64,000 bases of DNA from NCBI RefSeq assembly GCF_000702665.1, contig NZ_JNJA01000003.1, positions 1-64,000 of the forward strand. The letters run 5' to 3'. The notes under the pieces were generated by a model. That model did no database searches, had not been told where the DNA came from, and worked only from the letters and a program-made list of their open reading frames with translations. Source of the stretch: Solidesulfovibrio alcoholivorans DSM 5433. GTDB lineage: Bacteria > Desulfobacterota > Desulfovibrionia > Desulfovibrionales > Desulfovibrionaceae. Position 1 is the stretch's first letter. Every line of letters starts with the position of its first letter. Made by a program: the position numbers and the translations under genes. Shown one piece after another: positions 1-11,075 of the stretch.

Positions 1-40
1 GGCTTCCCTGCCGCGTCCAGCCGCCCGCTGCCATCAAGGA

Positions 41-85
41 GGGTCCGGGAGGGGCTTAGCCCCTCCCGGCCGCCGGAGGCATTCT
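41..85 (-). repeat. Dispersed intergenic palindromic repeat, copy 1
   Basis: An 11-bp perfect inverted repeat with a 3-nt loop (45-55 and 59-69) is flanked by the boundary GCCTCCGGCGGCC, read on the minus strand. The same unit, with small changes, occurs at 3575-3620, 27577-27622 and 57918-57965. It begins about 15 bases past the clpA stop and in the same direction as that gene. It could form a strong hairpin in the clpA message but has no clean U-tract, so it may be a REP-like element rather than a simple terminator. Confidence 0.7.
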
Positions 86-99
86 TCTCTTCTACTCTG

Positions 100-2400
<2,301 letters not shown>

Positions 2401-2715
2401 TCAGACCTCTTCCATGCTGCATTTAAGCGGGTAGCCGCTTTCCCTGGCCAGCCTGTGCACCAGGGAAACCTTCAGCTCGGCCACTTCTGCCGTGTACTCG
2501 CCACACACGCCCACGCCATTGTTGTGGACGTTCAGCATGATTTGCGTGGCCTCGTTTTCGTTTTTATGAAACACGCCAACGAGAATCTGCACCACGAACT
2601 CCATGGTCGTATAATCGTCGTTGTGCAACAACACTTTGTAGCGTCGCGGCTCACGCACTTCTTCTTCGACGCTGACGCCAAGTTCCGGTTGTTCCTGTTC
2701 CATGGGATGGCTCAT
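2401..2715 (-). CDS. clpS: ClpS, ATP-dependent Clp protease adaptor
   Basis: A 104-aa adaptor that binds N-degron substrates and docks on the ClpA N-domain. The sequence has the family pattern YKVLLHNDDYTTMEFVV, which forms the substrate-binding region, and a C-terminal LKCSMEEV ending typical of ClpS. The first 25 residues are acidic and probably disordered, as is usual. It is first in a two-gene operon with clpA; its TGA is immediately followed by the clpA ATG. A promoter candidate lies about 70 bp upstream (2785-2812). Confidence 0.96.
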   Translation of the reverse strand: MSHPMEQEQPELGVSVEEEVREPRRYKVLLHNDDYTTMEFVVQILVGVFHKNENEATQIMLNVHNNGVGVCGEYTAEVAELKVSLVHRLARESGYPLKCSMEEV

Positions 2716-2784
2716 GGCTTGCCGTCACCTCTCCCCGTTGTCGGCCGTATCGGGGCCGAACGCCCCTTTTCCACGTTCCGACAC

Positions 2785-2812
2785 AATATAAGTCGCCGCC
2801 CGAAACTGTCGA
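2785..2812 (-). promoter_or_regulatory. Candidate sigma-70 promoter of clpSA
   Basis: On the minus strand a -35-like TCGACA and a -10-like TATATT are separated by 16 bp, with the -10 about 70 bp upstream of the clpS ATG. This is a pattern match in the only AT-richer stretch of this intergenic region; no experimental support. Confidence 0.45.
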
Positions 2813-2931
2813 GGGGCGGGACGCAGGACAGCCGCCACGGGCCGGCCGCCTTGCGCTCCATGACAAGGGGTACGAAAAATCGCGCACACTGACAACAGGC
2901 GTTGCAGCGGACTGATATTGCTTGGTTTTGG

Positions 2932-3531
2932 CTAGGCGTGGGCGAGCCCGGAGAGCAGCGTGCGGCGCTCTTCGGGCGTAAAGACGAAACTGTCGGCCGG
3001 CGGCAGGCCGTGCGCGGCCAGATAGTCCTGGTAGAGCGCATGATAGGTCTTGGACGTGGCCTGGGCCATGGAGAGCCCCAAGGCGGCGGCCGCCTCGACG
3101 ATGGCCTCCACCGCGCCCTCGATCTCGACAAAGGAGCCGAAAGGCAGCCGGTCGCAGCACACGAGCACGGGCCCGAGCCGCCAGGTCTCCCGGACCTTTT
3201 CGTAGCGCAGCCGCGGCGTGTAGCCGAGCTCGGCGAAAATGGCCTCCAAAGCGGCGAGGTCGGCCACCTCGGTCTCGATTTCCCGGCGCACCTTGATGGC
3301 CGGGTCTCCGGGCGTCTTTGCCGGCAGCTTGAAGGTCACCCGCCCGGCCGCGTCCCGACGCAGGCGCAGCAGCATGTCCCTGCCGCGAAGCGTGCCTTCG
3401 GGCGTATCCAGGACCACGTTTTCCTCGAAGCCGCGCGCGCGCAACTCCCCGCCCGCGGCAGCCAAAGCCTCGCGCACGGCGTCGAAGCCGGTCACGGGGA
3501 ACTTCGATTCGATCTCGGCGGCGTCGGACAC
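2932..3531 (-). CDS. CYTH-domain protein (class IV adenylate cyclase / triphosphatase fold)
   Basis: A 199-aa protein of the CYTH superfamily, which binds triphosphates inside an eight-stranded tunnel. The signature ExExK is visible at the N terminus (E-I-E-S-K, about residues 6-10). It is followed by alternating charged residues typical of the tunnel (LRGRDMLLRLRRD, VTFKLP, KVRREIETEV). Members act as class IV adenylate cyclases, thiamine triphosphatases or inorganic triphosphatases, and sequence alone does not choose between these. An AGGAG lies 8 bp upstream of the ATG. It is monocistronic, between clpSA and hypCD. Confidence 0.85.
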   Translation of the reverse strand: MSDAAEIESKFPVTGFDAVREALAAAGGELRARGFEENVVLDTPEGTLRGRDMLLRLRRDAAGRVTFKLPAKTPGDPAIKVRREIETEVADLAALEAIFAELGYTPRLRYEKVRETWRLGPVLVCCDRLPFGSFVEIEGAVEAIVEAAAALGLSMAQATSKTYHALYQDYLAAHGLPPADSFVFTPEERRTLLSGLAHA

Positions 3532-3574
3532 GGGGACTCCTTGGATGAGGATGGGGAAGGGAGGGGGAGAAAAG

Positions 3575-3620
3575 AGAATGCCTCCGGCGGCCAGGAGGGG
3601 CCGAGGGCCCCTCCTGGACC
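3575..3620 (+). repeat. Dispersed intergenic palindromic repeat, copy 2
   Basis: Begins AGAATGCCTCCGGCGGCC and contains a perfect 12-bp inverted repeat with a GAG loop (3591-3602 and 3606-3617). It sits between hypD (3' end at 3704) and the start of the CYTH gene. Unlike the other three copies it points against the upstream gene. A hairpin here could still terminate hypCD transcription, since it is read as a hairpin on both strands. Confidence 0.7.
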
Positions 3621-3703
3621 ACCCCGAAAGTGGAAAAAATAATTGCTTGGTGCGAGCGCCCGAAATCTCGAGCGGTGTTTATGCAGCCCCGCTTTCTTTT
3701 TGA

Positions 3704-4795
3704 TTACAGATCGAGCCTGTATTTGTAATACGCGGCGCAGCCGCCTTCGGTGGACACCATGCACGGTCCCACGGGCGTGGCCGGGGTGCAGGCCTTGGCG
3801 AACAGCGGACAGCCGTCCGGGGACAGCTTGCCCTTGAGCACCTCGCCGCAGCGGCAGCCCGCCAGGGGCGGCGTTTCCACGAGCGATACCCCCGGCAGGC
3901 GCATGGCGTCGAAATCCGCGAATGCTTCCCGAATGACCAGCCCGCTTTGGGGAATCGCGCCCAGGCCCCGCCACAGTGCATCGGAGGTGGCGAACACCTC
4001 GTCCATGACGGCCATGGCCACGGGGTTGCCGGCGTCGGCGACGACGCGGGTGTAGTCGTTCTTGACGGCCGGGGCATTGGTCTTGCGCATGGCCACGATG
4101 TCCAGCAGCGCCGCGAGGATGTCCAGGGGCTCGAAGCCGGTGATCACGGCCGGAACGCGGTATTTTTCCGCCACGAAGGCGTATGGCGCCGCGCCGATGA
4201 TGGCCGAGACGTGGCCGGGCAGGATGAAGGCGTCCACGTTGATGTCGGGATCGGAAAGCAGGGCTTCGAGCGCCGGGGGCACGAGCTTGTGAAAGCAGAG
4301 CACCCGGAAGTTGCGCAGGTTCTTCTCCCTGGCGAGCTTGATCGTCGCGGCCACGGCCGGGGCCGTGGTCTCGAAACCGACGCCGAGAAAGACCACCGTG
4401 CGCCCGGGATTGGCCTCGGCCACGGCCAGGGCATCCACGGGCGAGTAAACCACTTCCACGCGCGCGCCGTCGGCCTTGGCCGTCTTGAGGTTGCGGCCCT
4501 TGGGGCCGGGCACGCGCATGAGGTCGCCGAAGGTGGCGAGCACCACGTCGTCGCGGCCGGCAAGATCGAGGAAGCAGGCGACTTCGGATTCGTGGGTGAC
4601 GCAGACCGGACAGCCGGGGCCGGTCAGGTGCGTGATGGTCGGCGGCAGGAGCGCACGTAGGCCGGACTGAAAGATGGCCACGGTGTGCGTGCCGCAGACT
4701 TCCATGAACCGCAACGGCGTGTCGGCTTCCCCGGTCAGGCGCGCAAGGAGCGCCCGGCACAGGGCCGGATCCTTGAAGGCGTCAAATGAGTTCAA
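3704..4795 (-). CDS. hypD: HypD, hydrogenase maturation factor
   Basis: A 363-aa iron-sulfur protein that works with HypC and HypE to assemble the Fe(CN)2CO group of [NiFe] hydrogenases. Family motifs are visible: MEVCGTHT near residue 32, GPGCPVC near 62 and a Cys-rich C-terminal part (GCRCGEVLKG and later Cys residues) that binds the [4Fe-4S] cluster. The start overlaps the end of hypC by 14 bp, so translation is coupled. The presence of hypCD implies at least one [NiFe] hydrogenase elsewhere in the genome. Confidence 0.97.
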   Translation of the reverse strand: MNSFDAFKDPALCRALLARLTGEADTPLRFMEVCGTHTVAIFQSGLRALLPPTITHLTGPGCPVCVTHESEVACFLDLAGRDDVVLATFGDLMRVPGPKGRNLKTAKADGARVEVVYSPVDALAVAEANPGRTVVFLGVGFETTAPAVAATIKLAREKNLRNFRVLCFHKLVPPALEALLSDPDINVDAFILPGHVSAIIGAAPYAFVAEKYRVPAVITGFEPLDILAALLDIVAMRKTNAPAVKNDYTRVVADAGNPVAMAVMDEVFATSDALWRGLGAIPQSGLVIREAFADFDAMRLPGVSLVETPPLAGCRCGEVLKGKLSPDGCPLFAKACTPATPVGPCMVSTEGGCAAYYKYRLDL

Positions 4796-5009
4796 GGTTC
4801 AGGCCTTCCTGGAACAGCTTGATGGTCTCCAGGGCGTCCTCGCGGTCCAGGCGGCGGATGGCGAACCCGGCGTGGACGATGACGAAGTCGCCGATGGCCG
4901 GCGCGGCGTCGATGAGGTCCAGGCGCACCTGGCGGGTGACGCCGCCGATCTCGACATCCGCCACTTTTTCGTTGATGGCGGTGACTTCCATGGGCACGGC
5001 AAGGCACAT
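4782..5009 (-). CDS. hypC: HypC/HybG/HupF hydrogenase formation chaperone
   Basis: A 75-aa chaperone that carries the iron centre with HypD and binds the hydrogenase large-subunit precursor. The start is placed at the ATG giving MCLAVPMEV because HypC must expose Cys2 after Met removal. A GGAGG lies 9-10 bp upstream. A longer in-frame reading from 5057 would bury that Cys and is rejected. The gene overlaps hypD by 14 bp and is first in the operon. Confidence 0.95.
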   Translation of the reverse strand: MCLAVPMEVTAINEKVADVEIGGVTRQVRLDLIDAAPAIGDFVIVHAGFAIRRLDREDALETIKLFQEGLNLELI

Positions 5010-5068
5010 AGGGCAGGTTCCTCCCGCAGGGGGCTTGGCGGTGGACGGCGCGTCCAAACGCTTTTTAG

Positions 5069-5097
5069 ACTATGCGCATGGTACACGGGTTTGTCAA
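5069..5097 (-). promoter_or_regulatory. Candidate sigma-70 promoter of hypCD
   Basis: On the minus strand a perfect -35 TTGACA is followed after 17 bp by CATAGT, about 60 bp upstream of the chosen hypC start. The -35 is consensus, the -10 is weak. This suggests basal sigma-70 expression; I see no sigma-54 site here. Confidence 0.5.
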
Positions 5098-5124
5098 AAG
5101 CCCCTCAACGTAAAGAAAAGAGGC

Positions 5125-5187
5125 TTGCATTCGGCTATTGGTTGTTATAATATAAATTAATTTCTATATTTTGCAAAACTAATAGCC
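5125..5187 (+). promoter_or_regulatory. Promoter region with inverted repeat upstream of the AT-rich island
   Basis: A TATAAT (5146-5151) and an upstream TTGCAT (5125-5130; spacing 15, shorter than ideal) precede the gene at 5200. An 11-bp inverted repeat with one mismatch, GGCTATTGGTT (5133-5143) and AACTAATAGCC (5177-5187), brackets the -10 box. It is well placed to be an operator or a 5'-UTR hairpin. The base composition changes abruptly here from GC-rich to AT-rich. Confidence 0.45.
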
Positions 5188-5199
5188 AAGGAAATCGTC

Positions 5200-5565
5200 A
5201 TGGGATTGGAACAGAAAGATGAACAAATGATTCGGAATTTGTTTGCTCGCGATTTATCCGTTGACGAGTTGTGGGATATTTATGGTGAAAGCTGTGGCGA
5301 GGCAGCGACAGGCATTGATCGCATTCAAGCAGCCAAGGATTGTTTTGAAAGAAGAAAAAATCAGATTCTTGATTATGTTTGCAATTCTACTGAAATACAA
5401 ACGTTGGTGTCGGATCCTATCGCAAGCAAATCTGTAGATGCGGCCATTCTTGTCGCAAGAGTTTTATCAGCGCAGAATTCTTTCTTTTTTGATATAGTAA
5501 CACTCAGTGTTCTCATTATAAGATTAAAAATCCTCGATTCATGTGAAAAATGGAAGAAAAGATGA
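5200..5565 (+). CDS. Hypothetical small helical protein, first gene of AT-rich pair
   Basis: I do not recognise this 121-aa protein. It is predicted mostly alpha-helical: an N-terminal acidic and amphipathic half (about 1-60, including an RNLFARDLSVDELWDIYGE stretch) and a hydrophobic C-terminal segment (about 85-112). The layout resembles small adaptor or effector-associated domains of bacterial conflict systems, but that is only an analogy. AAGGAAA lies 6 bp before the ATG. The stop overlaps the next start as ATGA, so the two products are probably made together. GC content is far below the flanks, which suggests horizontal acquisition. Confidence 0.75.
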   Translation: MGLEQKDEQMIRNLFARDLSVDELWDIYGESCGEAATGIDRIQAAKDCFERRKNQILDYVCNSTEIQTLVSDPIASKSVDAAILVARVLSAQNSFFFDIVTLSVLIIRLKILDSCEKWKKR

Positions 5566-6788
5566 TAACGTCCGATGTTATACAAGCAGCATGGAAAAAA
5601 GTTGCCAACGATTTTGACTATAATTTGTGTTTCCCACGCTTCAAAGACTATTATGAAAATTCAAGTTGGAACGATGAGCATTTCTCAAAGTTAAAGTGTC
5701 ACATTGAGAAACATTTTTTTTGTTATCAAGATTTTTACGAGGGGCATGATTATGCCTGGGCAACTGATCGTGCTTCATATGGGTTTATGCCTGAACCGTA
5801 TTATCAAATAAGCATCCTTGACACATTGTTGGGAAACTGGATCCAGTATAAGGGAATTAAAGAAATTGAACCTTGTTTTGACAATGTCTGTGCTCGCGAA
5901 ACGACGGTATGGGGCCTTCAAAGGGCATTGCCGCGTGTGGTGCGACACGACCTGCTCAAGTTTGTAATCATTCCGTACGGCTGGGACGATGCGGCAAATT
6001 TTGTTGCCGCTGGTCTCTTAGGCAGCATTGATCTGGTGGCCATTCTCAATGAGAAAAAAACCAGGCAGCAACCGATAATCAATGATTTTTCTCATGCTCA
6101 TCCTTTTTGGAGAGCGATATTGATCCGAGCCATAATAGGTAACAATAAAGGACGGCAAGAGGAGTTTTATTGGCCAGAATATGCTGAAAAAATAACAAAT
6201 ACGCTACACTGCTTCAATGAAACACCACTCTATCCAGACTCTTCTAACAACGAAAATCAATTATGGCTTGCACAGATGTCTGTAGCATTCGCCATTGCGC
6301 ATGAGGTCGGCCACCTACTCGATAGCAGGCTAAAGATTGACTCTTCTAGCGATGAATTATCCGCAGATTATCTTGCCTTTCAAGGGCTGTGGAACTGCAA
6401 TACTGCCGCACAAGCTTTTTTTAAATTCAACCATGATCCTAGATTTCACTGTATTATAGGAGCCGTATTATTTTTTACGACAGCATTAATAGTCCAATAC
6501 GCCCGCGCGCATTTCACACTCCCTATAGAATCGAGGAGTTCTGTGGTTGCCTTACGAGACTTTCTCAAATTACGTTTCCAACGCATGATCGAGATTATTT
6601 CAGTTGTTTTAAACAATATTTCTGACTGCAATAGTTATTTTCATAACATTCCAACGGTTATCTCCCTGTGTGTCGCCTACTCAAATGCGTTTTGCGAGTT
6701 TGTAGATGGTTTTTCCCAAGATGCCCTAGCGTTGTCTATTGCACGAATCAATGAAATTAAAATTGCCCATGGTAAATTGCCTCATTAG
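5562..6788 (+). CDS. HEXXH metallopeptidase-like protein of unknown role
   Basis: A 408-aa protein of AT-rich composition. Near residue 250 it has HEVGH followed about 20 residues later by DELSADYLAF. This HExxH plus ExxxD pairing is the zinc-ligand layout of M48-like gluzincins. A hydrophobic stretch (about 300-320) may be a membrane or core helix. The N-terminal 240 residues match nothing I know. The ATG at 5562 overlaps the previous stop (ATGA) with GGAAG 5 bp upstream; an ATG at 5550 is an alternative. A toxin, defence or signalling peptidase fits the context, but substrate and partner are unknown. Confidence 0.75.
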   Translation: MITSDVIQAAWKKVANDFDYNLCFPRFKDYYENSSWNDEHFSKLKCHIEKHFFCYQDFYEGHDYAWATDRASYGFMPEPYYQISILDTLLGNWIQYKGIKEIEPCFDNVCARETTVWGLQRALPRVVRHDLLKFVIIPYGWDDAANFVAAGLLGSIDLVAILNEKKTRQQPIINDFSHAHPFWRAILIRAIIGNNKGRQEEFYWPEYAEKITNTLHCFNETPLYPDSSNNENQLWLAQMSVAFAIAHEVGHLLDSRLKIDSSSDELSADYLAFQGLWNCNTAAQAFFKFNHDPRFHCIIGAVLFFTTALIVQYARAHFTLPIESRSSVVALRDFLKLRFQRMIEIISVVLNNISDCNSYFHNIPTVISLCVAYSNAFCEFVDGFSQDALALSIARINEIKIAHGKLPH

Positions 6789-6807
6789 TCCCCGCAATAC
6801 GCCACGC

Positions 6808-7170
6808 CTATTTTTGATCCGGAATTTCTTTCAGAGATATTACCTTGAAGCACTTGGGCGGAATGAGTTCCTTGTGCACGGCGAAGCGCGCCTTGGCCGC
6901 CGCCTTTTCGGCGTTTTCGGCCGCCACTTCGATCGCGCCGGCAGCCGGCTCCTCGACCTTGGTCCGGTAGGCCACCTCGTAATTCCCGTCCTCGAGCAGG
7001 CGGATGGTCAGGGGCTCGAAATGGAAATACGGCTCGTCGGCACGCTCGCCCGGATGGATGCGGGCCTGGGCCGCGAGCATGGCCTGTCCCTTGCCCGAGG
7101 CGGCGACGATTTCGACGCCTTCCTGGTCGCGCATGAGCTTGGTTTCGTAAAGCACACGGTAGGTTTTCAT
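6808..7170 (-). CDS. Conserved hypothetical protein, 120 aa
   Basis: A soluble protein of 120 residues with no signal peptide or membrane segment. The N-terminal half looks like an alpha/beta fold (MKTYRVLYETKLM, PLTIRLLEDGNYEVAYRTKV), and an Ala/Glu/Lys-rich helix (about 78-95) follows. I do not recognise a family. GC and codon use match the chromosomal backbone, so it is not part of the AT-rich island it abuts. It converges on the metallopeptidase gene with a 19-bp gap and diverges from the HD-domain gene. Confidence 0.7.
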   Translation of the reverse strand: MKTYRVLYETKLMRDQEGVEIVAASGKGQAMLAAQARIHPGERADEPYFHFEPLTIRLLEDGNYEVAYRTKVEEPAAGAIEVAAENAEKAAAKARFAVHKELIPPKCFKVISLKEIPDQK

Positions 7171-7289
7171 GGCACGTCCCGGCCGGTTCGCGGGAAGCCC
7201 CCACGCCGGCCTTTGCTTTTTCCCGAGGGGTTGCTATCAATGGGGCTTGCGGCGAGAACGCAGTGTACCGCTTCCAACCGGCGTTTGTC

Positions 7290-7934
7290 ATGTCCGAAGA
7301 CCTTTTCCGCCCGTCCGGCCCGCCCGGGGTCACCCTGCCGCAGGAGCAGCCGCTCCCGGCCAAGCCGCCCCGCGTCGACGCCGTGCCCGACGACGCCCAG
7401 TGCCGCATGCTCTGGGACGCCTACGGCATGTTGCCGAACATCCGCGAGCACAGCGAGCTCGTGGCCTGCGTGGCCACGGCCCTGGCCACGGCCGCCGCGG
7501 CCGCGGGCCTGCCCGTCAACGTGGCCGAGGTGCGGGCGGCGGCGCTGCTGCACGACCTGGCCAAAACCTACACCATCCGCCACGGTGGCAACCACTGCCA
7601 GCTCGGCGGGGCCTGGGTGCAGGAGATCACGGGCAACCCCGCGCTGGCGCAGGGCGTGGCCTGCCACGTCTCCTGGCCCGACCCCATCGACCTGCGCAGC
7701 CATTTTCTGCCGCTTGCGATCATCTACAGCGACAAGCGGGTCAAACACAACCGCCTCGTGACCCTGGAGGCCCGCTTCGACGACCTCCTCGTACGCTACG
7801 GCAAGACGGCGTACATACGCGAGCGCATCCACGAATCCTTTCAACAGGCCGAGGCCATCGAACGCGCCCTGGCCCAAACCCTGGGCATGAAACTCCATGA
7901 AAGTACTTTTGGTTGCGGGGGGCTGGTCGAGTGA
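7290..7934 (+). CDS. HD-domain phosphohydrolase
   Basis: About 214 aa. The HD-superfamily metal-binding pattern is visible: an upstream His (REHSELVA), then LLHDLAKTY (the HD pair), then [10 protein letters not shown] and VACHVSW with further His ligands. Such proteins hydrolyse phosphate esters of nucleotides or cyclic nucleotides; the substrate here is unknown. The ATG at 7290 is preferred over a GTG at 7263, but neither has a strong ribosome site. The 3' end overlaps the next gene by 38 bp, so the two are co-transcribed. Confidence 0.85.
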   Translation: MSEDLFRPSGPPGVTLPQEQPLPAKPPRVDAVPDDAQCRMLWDAYGMLPNIREHSELVACVATALATAAAAAGLPVNVAEVRAAALLHDLAKTYTIRHGGNHCQLGGAWVQEITGNPALAQGVACHVSWPDPIDLRSHFLPLAIIYSDKRVKHNRLVTLEARFDDLLVRYGKTAYIRERIHESFQQAEAIERALAQTLGMKLHESTFGCGGLVE

Positions 7935-8811
7935 ACGCGAAGTTTCCCTGTCCGGGGCGAAACAGATCGCAAGCGCCCTGGAATCGCTCGGACACACCGT
8001 CGTCCCTTGGGACTTTTCCGAGAATTTTCCCGGTTTCATCGACGCGGCGAAAGCCTGCGACTTCGTCTTCCTGAGCCTGCACGGCGCGCCCGGCGAGGAC
8101 GGCCTGCCACAAGCCCTGCTCGACGCCGCCGGCGTGCCCTACCAGGGCTCGGGCCCGGCGGGGTCGTTTCTGGCGCTCTCCAAGGCCGCTTCCAAGCAGC
8201 TTTTCGCCGCCGCCGGCTTGGCCACGCCGCGCTGGATCTTCCTGCCCACCCCGCCGCCAGCGGGATTCGTCCCGGATTTCGCCCCGCCCTGGTTCGTCAA
8301 GCCCAACAGCGGCGGCTCGAGCGTCTACATGTCCCTGGTGCGCGACCCGGCCGGGCTGCCGGCGGCGCTCGACAAGATTTTCGCCACGGGCGACGCGGCG
8401 CTCGTCGAGGAAGGCATCGACGGCACGGAACTGACCTGCGCGGTGCTTGGCGGCGAAGCCCTGCCGCCCATCCTCATTCGGCCCAAGGCCGGGGAATTTT
8501 TCGACTACGCCAGCAAGTACGAGCCCGACGCCGCCGAGGAAATCTGCCCGGCCCCGATCCCGGCCGCGCTCACCGCGGAAATCGGACGCATGATGCTCGC
8601 CGCCCACGCGGCCCTGGGCCTCGACGGCTACAGCCGTGGGGACTTCATGTTCGACGGCGAGCGCCTCCTGCTCCTCGAGGTCAACACCCTGCCGGGCATG
8701 ACGCAAACGAGCCTGCTCCCCCGTTCGGCCCGGGCCGCGGGCATGGATTTCGCGGCGCTTATCGCCCGGCTCATCGAACTGGGGCTTGCGCGCCGGGCCA
8801 AGAGGCCTTAA
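7897..8811 (+). CDS. ddl: D-alanine--D-alanine ligase family ATP-grasp enzyme
   Basis: A 304-aa ATP-grasp ligase that would join two D-Ala residues for peptidoglycan precursors. Visible Ddl features are [13 protein letters not shown] at the N terminus, [13 protein letters not shown] (nucleotide-binding loop), [15 protein letters not shown], and the C-terminal [17 protein letters not shown] that binds metal and substrate. Length is right for Ddl. It overlaps the HD gene and is not embedded in a cell-wall cluster, so a related dipeptide-ligase specificity remains possible. It is not the ATP-grasp protein of the GAK set, which lacks these Ddl motifs. Confidence 0.9.
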   Translation: MKVLLVAGGWSSEREVSLSGAKQIASALESLGHTVVPWDFSENFPGFIDAAKACDFVFLSLHGAPGEDGLPQALLDAAGVPYQGSGPAGSFLALSKAASKQLFAAAGLATPRWIFLPTPPPAGFVPDFAPPWFVKPNSGGSSVYMSLVRDPAGLPAALDKIFATGDAALVEEGIDGTELTCAVLGGEALPPILIRPKAGEFFDYASKYEPDAAEEICPAPIPAALTAEIGRMMLAAHAALGLDGYSRGDFMFDGERLLLLEVNTLPGMTQTSLLPRSARAAGMDFAALIARLIELGLARRAKRP

Positions 8812-8918
8812 TTGAGCGCTGCCGGCGAGACCGCCGGGCTTTACGCCGGCCCCGTTCCCTTATACGCTGCCTGCGGCCGTTTTTTGCGGCCAAGGCCCAA
8901 TATCCGCGGAGACCATGC

Positions 8919-10046
8919 ATGAAAGCCATTCTGGCCCTTGAAGACGGGACCCTTTTTCACGGCCAAACCTTTACCGGCCAGGGCAGCGCCGGCGGCGAGG
9001 TCATCTTCAACACCGGCATGACCGGCTACCAGGAAGTGCTGACCGATCCGTCCTACACCGGGCAGATGGTCTGCATGACCTACCCCCACGTGGGCAATTA
9101 CGGCATCAATCCCGAGGACGTGGAGTCGGCCGCCATCCGCGTGGCCGGGTTCATCGTCAAGGAATGCTGCAAGCAGCCCTCCAACTGGCGCTCCACCATG
9201 CCCCTGCCCGAATACCTCACGGGCCAGGGCGTCACGGGCATCGAGGGCATCGACACCCGGGCGCTCACCCGCCACCTGCGCCTGCACGGGGCCATGCGCG
9301 GCTATATTTCCACGGACGTCGCCGACCCGCGCAAGATCGTGGAGGCGGCCAAGGGCCTGCCTTCCATGGAGGGCCTGGGGCTGGCCGACAGGGTGTCGTG
9401 CGACGCGCCCTTCGTCTGGACCGGAAACGGCATCGCCCCGGCGAAGATCGAGGACGGCCGCTACGCCTGGCCCGGCGGCGGCCCGCGCCTGCTCGTCTTC
9501 GACATGGGCATCAAGTGGAACATCATGCGGCTGCTGTCGGCGCAGGGCTTCGATCTGCTGATGGTGCCCCATACCACCACCGCGGCCCAGGCCAAGCGCC
9601 TGGCCCCGGACGCCGTGTTCCTTTCCCCCGGCCCGGGCGACCCGGCCGCGCTGACGGACCTCGTCGCGACCACGGCGGAACTGGCCGACGCCTATCCCCT
9701 GGCCGGCATCTGCCTCGGGCATCAGCTGCTCGGGCTCGCGCTCGGCGGACGGACCTACAAGCTCAAGTTCGGCCACCACGGCCTCAACCATCCGGTCAAG
9801 GACCTGGAAACGGGCCGCATCGAAATCTCCTCGCAGAACCACGGATTTTGCGTGGACATCGAAAGCCTGTCCGACGTAGAGTTGACGCACGTGAACTTGA
9901 ACGACGGCACGCTCGAAGGGTTCGCACACAAGAAAAAACCCGTCATCGCCATCCAGTACCACCCGGAGGCGGCGCCAGGGCCACACGACAGCCGGTATTT
10001 CTTCGCTCGTTTCCGCAACATCGTGCGCCGGGAGACGGGCAAATGA
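8919..10046 (+). CDS. carA: Carbamoyl-phosphate synthase small (glutaminase) subunit
   Basis: A 375-aa glutamine amidotransferase subunit that supplies ammonia to CarB for carbamoyl phosphate, used in pyrimidine and arginine synthesis. The N-terminal CarA domain ([29 protein letters not shown]) is followed by a class I glutaminase domain with the nucleophile in AGICLGHQ, and HPE of the triad in [11 protein letters not shown]. Start at 8919 is supported by GGAGA 6-7 bp upstream. carB is not adjacent; the following gene is a TPR protein 31 bp away. Confidence 0.96.
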   Translation: MKAILALEDGTLFHGQTFTGQGSAGGEVIFNTGMTGYQEVLTDPSYTGQMVCMTYPHVGNYGINPEDVESAAIRVAGFIVKECCKQPSNWRSTMPLPEYLTGQGVTGIEGIDTRALTRHLRLHGAMRGYISTDVADPRKIVEAAKGLPSMEGLGLADRVSCDAPFVWTGNGIAPAKIEDGRYAWPGGGPRLLVFDMGIKWNIMRLLSAQGFDLLMVPHTTTAAQAKRLAPDAVFLSPGPGDPAALTDLVATTAELADAYPLAGICLGHQLLGLALGGRTYKLKFGHHGLNHPVKDLETGRIEISSQNHGFCVDIESLSDVELTHVNLNDGTLEGFAHKKKPVIAIQYHPEAAPGPHDSRYFFARFRNIVRRETGK

Positions 10047-10077
10047 ACCCCCAGGCGCCGCCCTGCGGAGAACCCGC

Positions 10078-10905
10078 ATGTCCGCGGAACTGACCAAGGC
10101 CCGGGCCCAGATCAACAAGGTCGGGACGTTCCTCAAGCAGGCCAAACCCCTGCCTGCCGTCTCGGCCTTGTACGAGGCCATCAACGCCGTTTTGCGCACG
10201 CCGCTGATGAAGGCGGAGAAAGAAGAGTTTTCCAAGCTCATCACCGACGCCGTGCTGCTCCTCAACGGCGACCGCAATCTGCGCAAGGTCTATCCGCTCA
10301 TCCTCAATTACGCCCCGGGCGGCGAAAGAGAACTCGTCGAGACGCTGCTCAATCTCCTCACGGAGCTCCAGGCCACGGCCGTGGAGGAGGCCAAGGACAT
10401 CATGGCCGACATGGAGCAGCGCGTCGCCAACGGCCTGGCCGAAGGCAAGCTGCTCATCGAGGAAAAGCGCTTCGACGAGGCCAGGCATGTCCTCGAGAAG
10501 CTGGCCAGGGAATTCCCCAACGACGGCGACCTGCGCGCCCAGATCGCGGAATTGTTCATCAGCGGCGAACTCTTCGAGGAAGCCTTCAAGTACCTCGACG
10601 AGGCGATCGCCCTTTCCCCGGACCAGATCCACCACTACAACCGCATCGGCATCGTGCTGCGCAAGCTCCACAAGTACGACATCGCGGAAAAGTACTTCAT
10701 GCGCGCGGTGGAATACGCCAAATCCGACCCCAACCTTTATTTCAACCTGGGCCGGGTCTACCTGGACTGGCAGCGCTGGGACAAGGCCGAACGCGCTTCG
10801 CGCCTGGCCCTGCGCCTGTCCCCCGCGTTCGTCGAGGCGCGAAAGCTCCTCAACTTCGCCCTGAAGAAACAGGGCAAGGACCCCGAACCCGCTCCCGCCG
10901 CCTGA
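10078..10905 (+). CDS. Tetratricopeptide-repeat protein
   Basis: A 275-aa soluble protein. Residues about 125-265 form TPR-like helix pairs (for example EGKLLIEEKRFDEARHVL, YNRIGIVLRKLHKYDIAEKY and FNLGRVYLDWQRWDKAERA). The N-terminal 115 residues are a separate helical domain with a basic start. TPR proteins mediate protein contacts; the partner is unknown. It lies 31 bp after carA, probably in the same transcript, and converges on the lipoprotein gene. Confidence 0.85.
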   Translation: MSAELTKARAQINKVGTFLKQAKPLPAVSALYEAINAVLRTPLMKAEKEEFSKLITDAVLLLNGDRNLRKVYPLILNYAPGGERELVETLLNLLTELQATAVEEAKDIMADMEQRVANGLAEGKLLIEEKRFDEARHVLEKLAREFPNDGDLRAQIAELFISGELFEEAFKYLDEAIALSPDQIHHYNRIGIVLRKLHKYDIAEKYFMRAVEYAKSDPNLYFNLGRVYLDWQRWDKAERASRLALRLSPAFVEARKLLNFALKKQGKDPEPAPAA

Positions 10906-11022
10906 TTGCCACCGCCGCGAGCAGGCCGCGGGCCTCTGTTTTGTCTGGATTCCGTCACGCCTTTTCGCTGCCGTCCTGCCCGTGGCCAACGGTTCTTCTC
11001 TTCGTTGTAACGCCACAATAAA

Positions 11023-11044
11023 GGGCGGGGGCTCTCCCCCCGCC
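11023..11044. terminator. Bidirectional terminator between convergent genes
   Basis: A 9-bp GC-rich stem (11023-11031 and 11036-11044) lies between the convergent TPR gene and the L,D-transpeptidase gene. Read on the minus strand it is followed by TTTATT, so it best serves the minus-strand gene. Confidence 0.7.
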
Positions 11045-11075
11045 CGAAACATTTCGCGTGTCCGCTCGGCCGGCT

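Noticed and set aside
7897-8811. Assignment as the missing GAK-system ATP-grasp enzyme
   Set aside because: It carries the full D-Ala-D-Ala ligase motifs and length, and lies 5 kb from the GAK genes, overlapping an HD gene.
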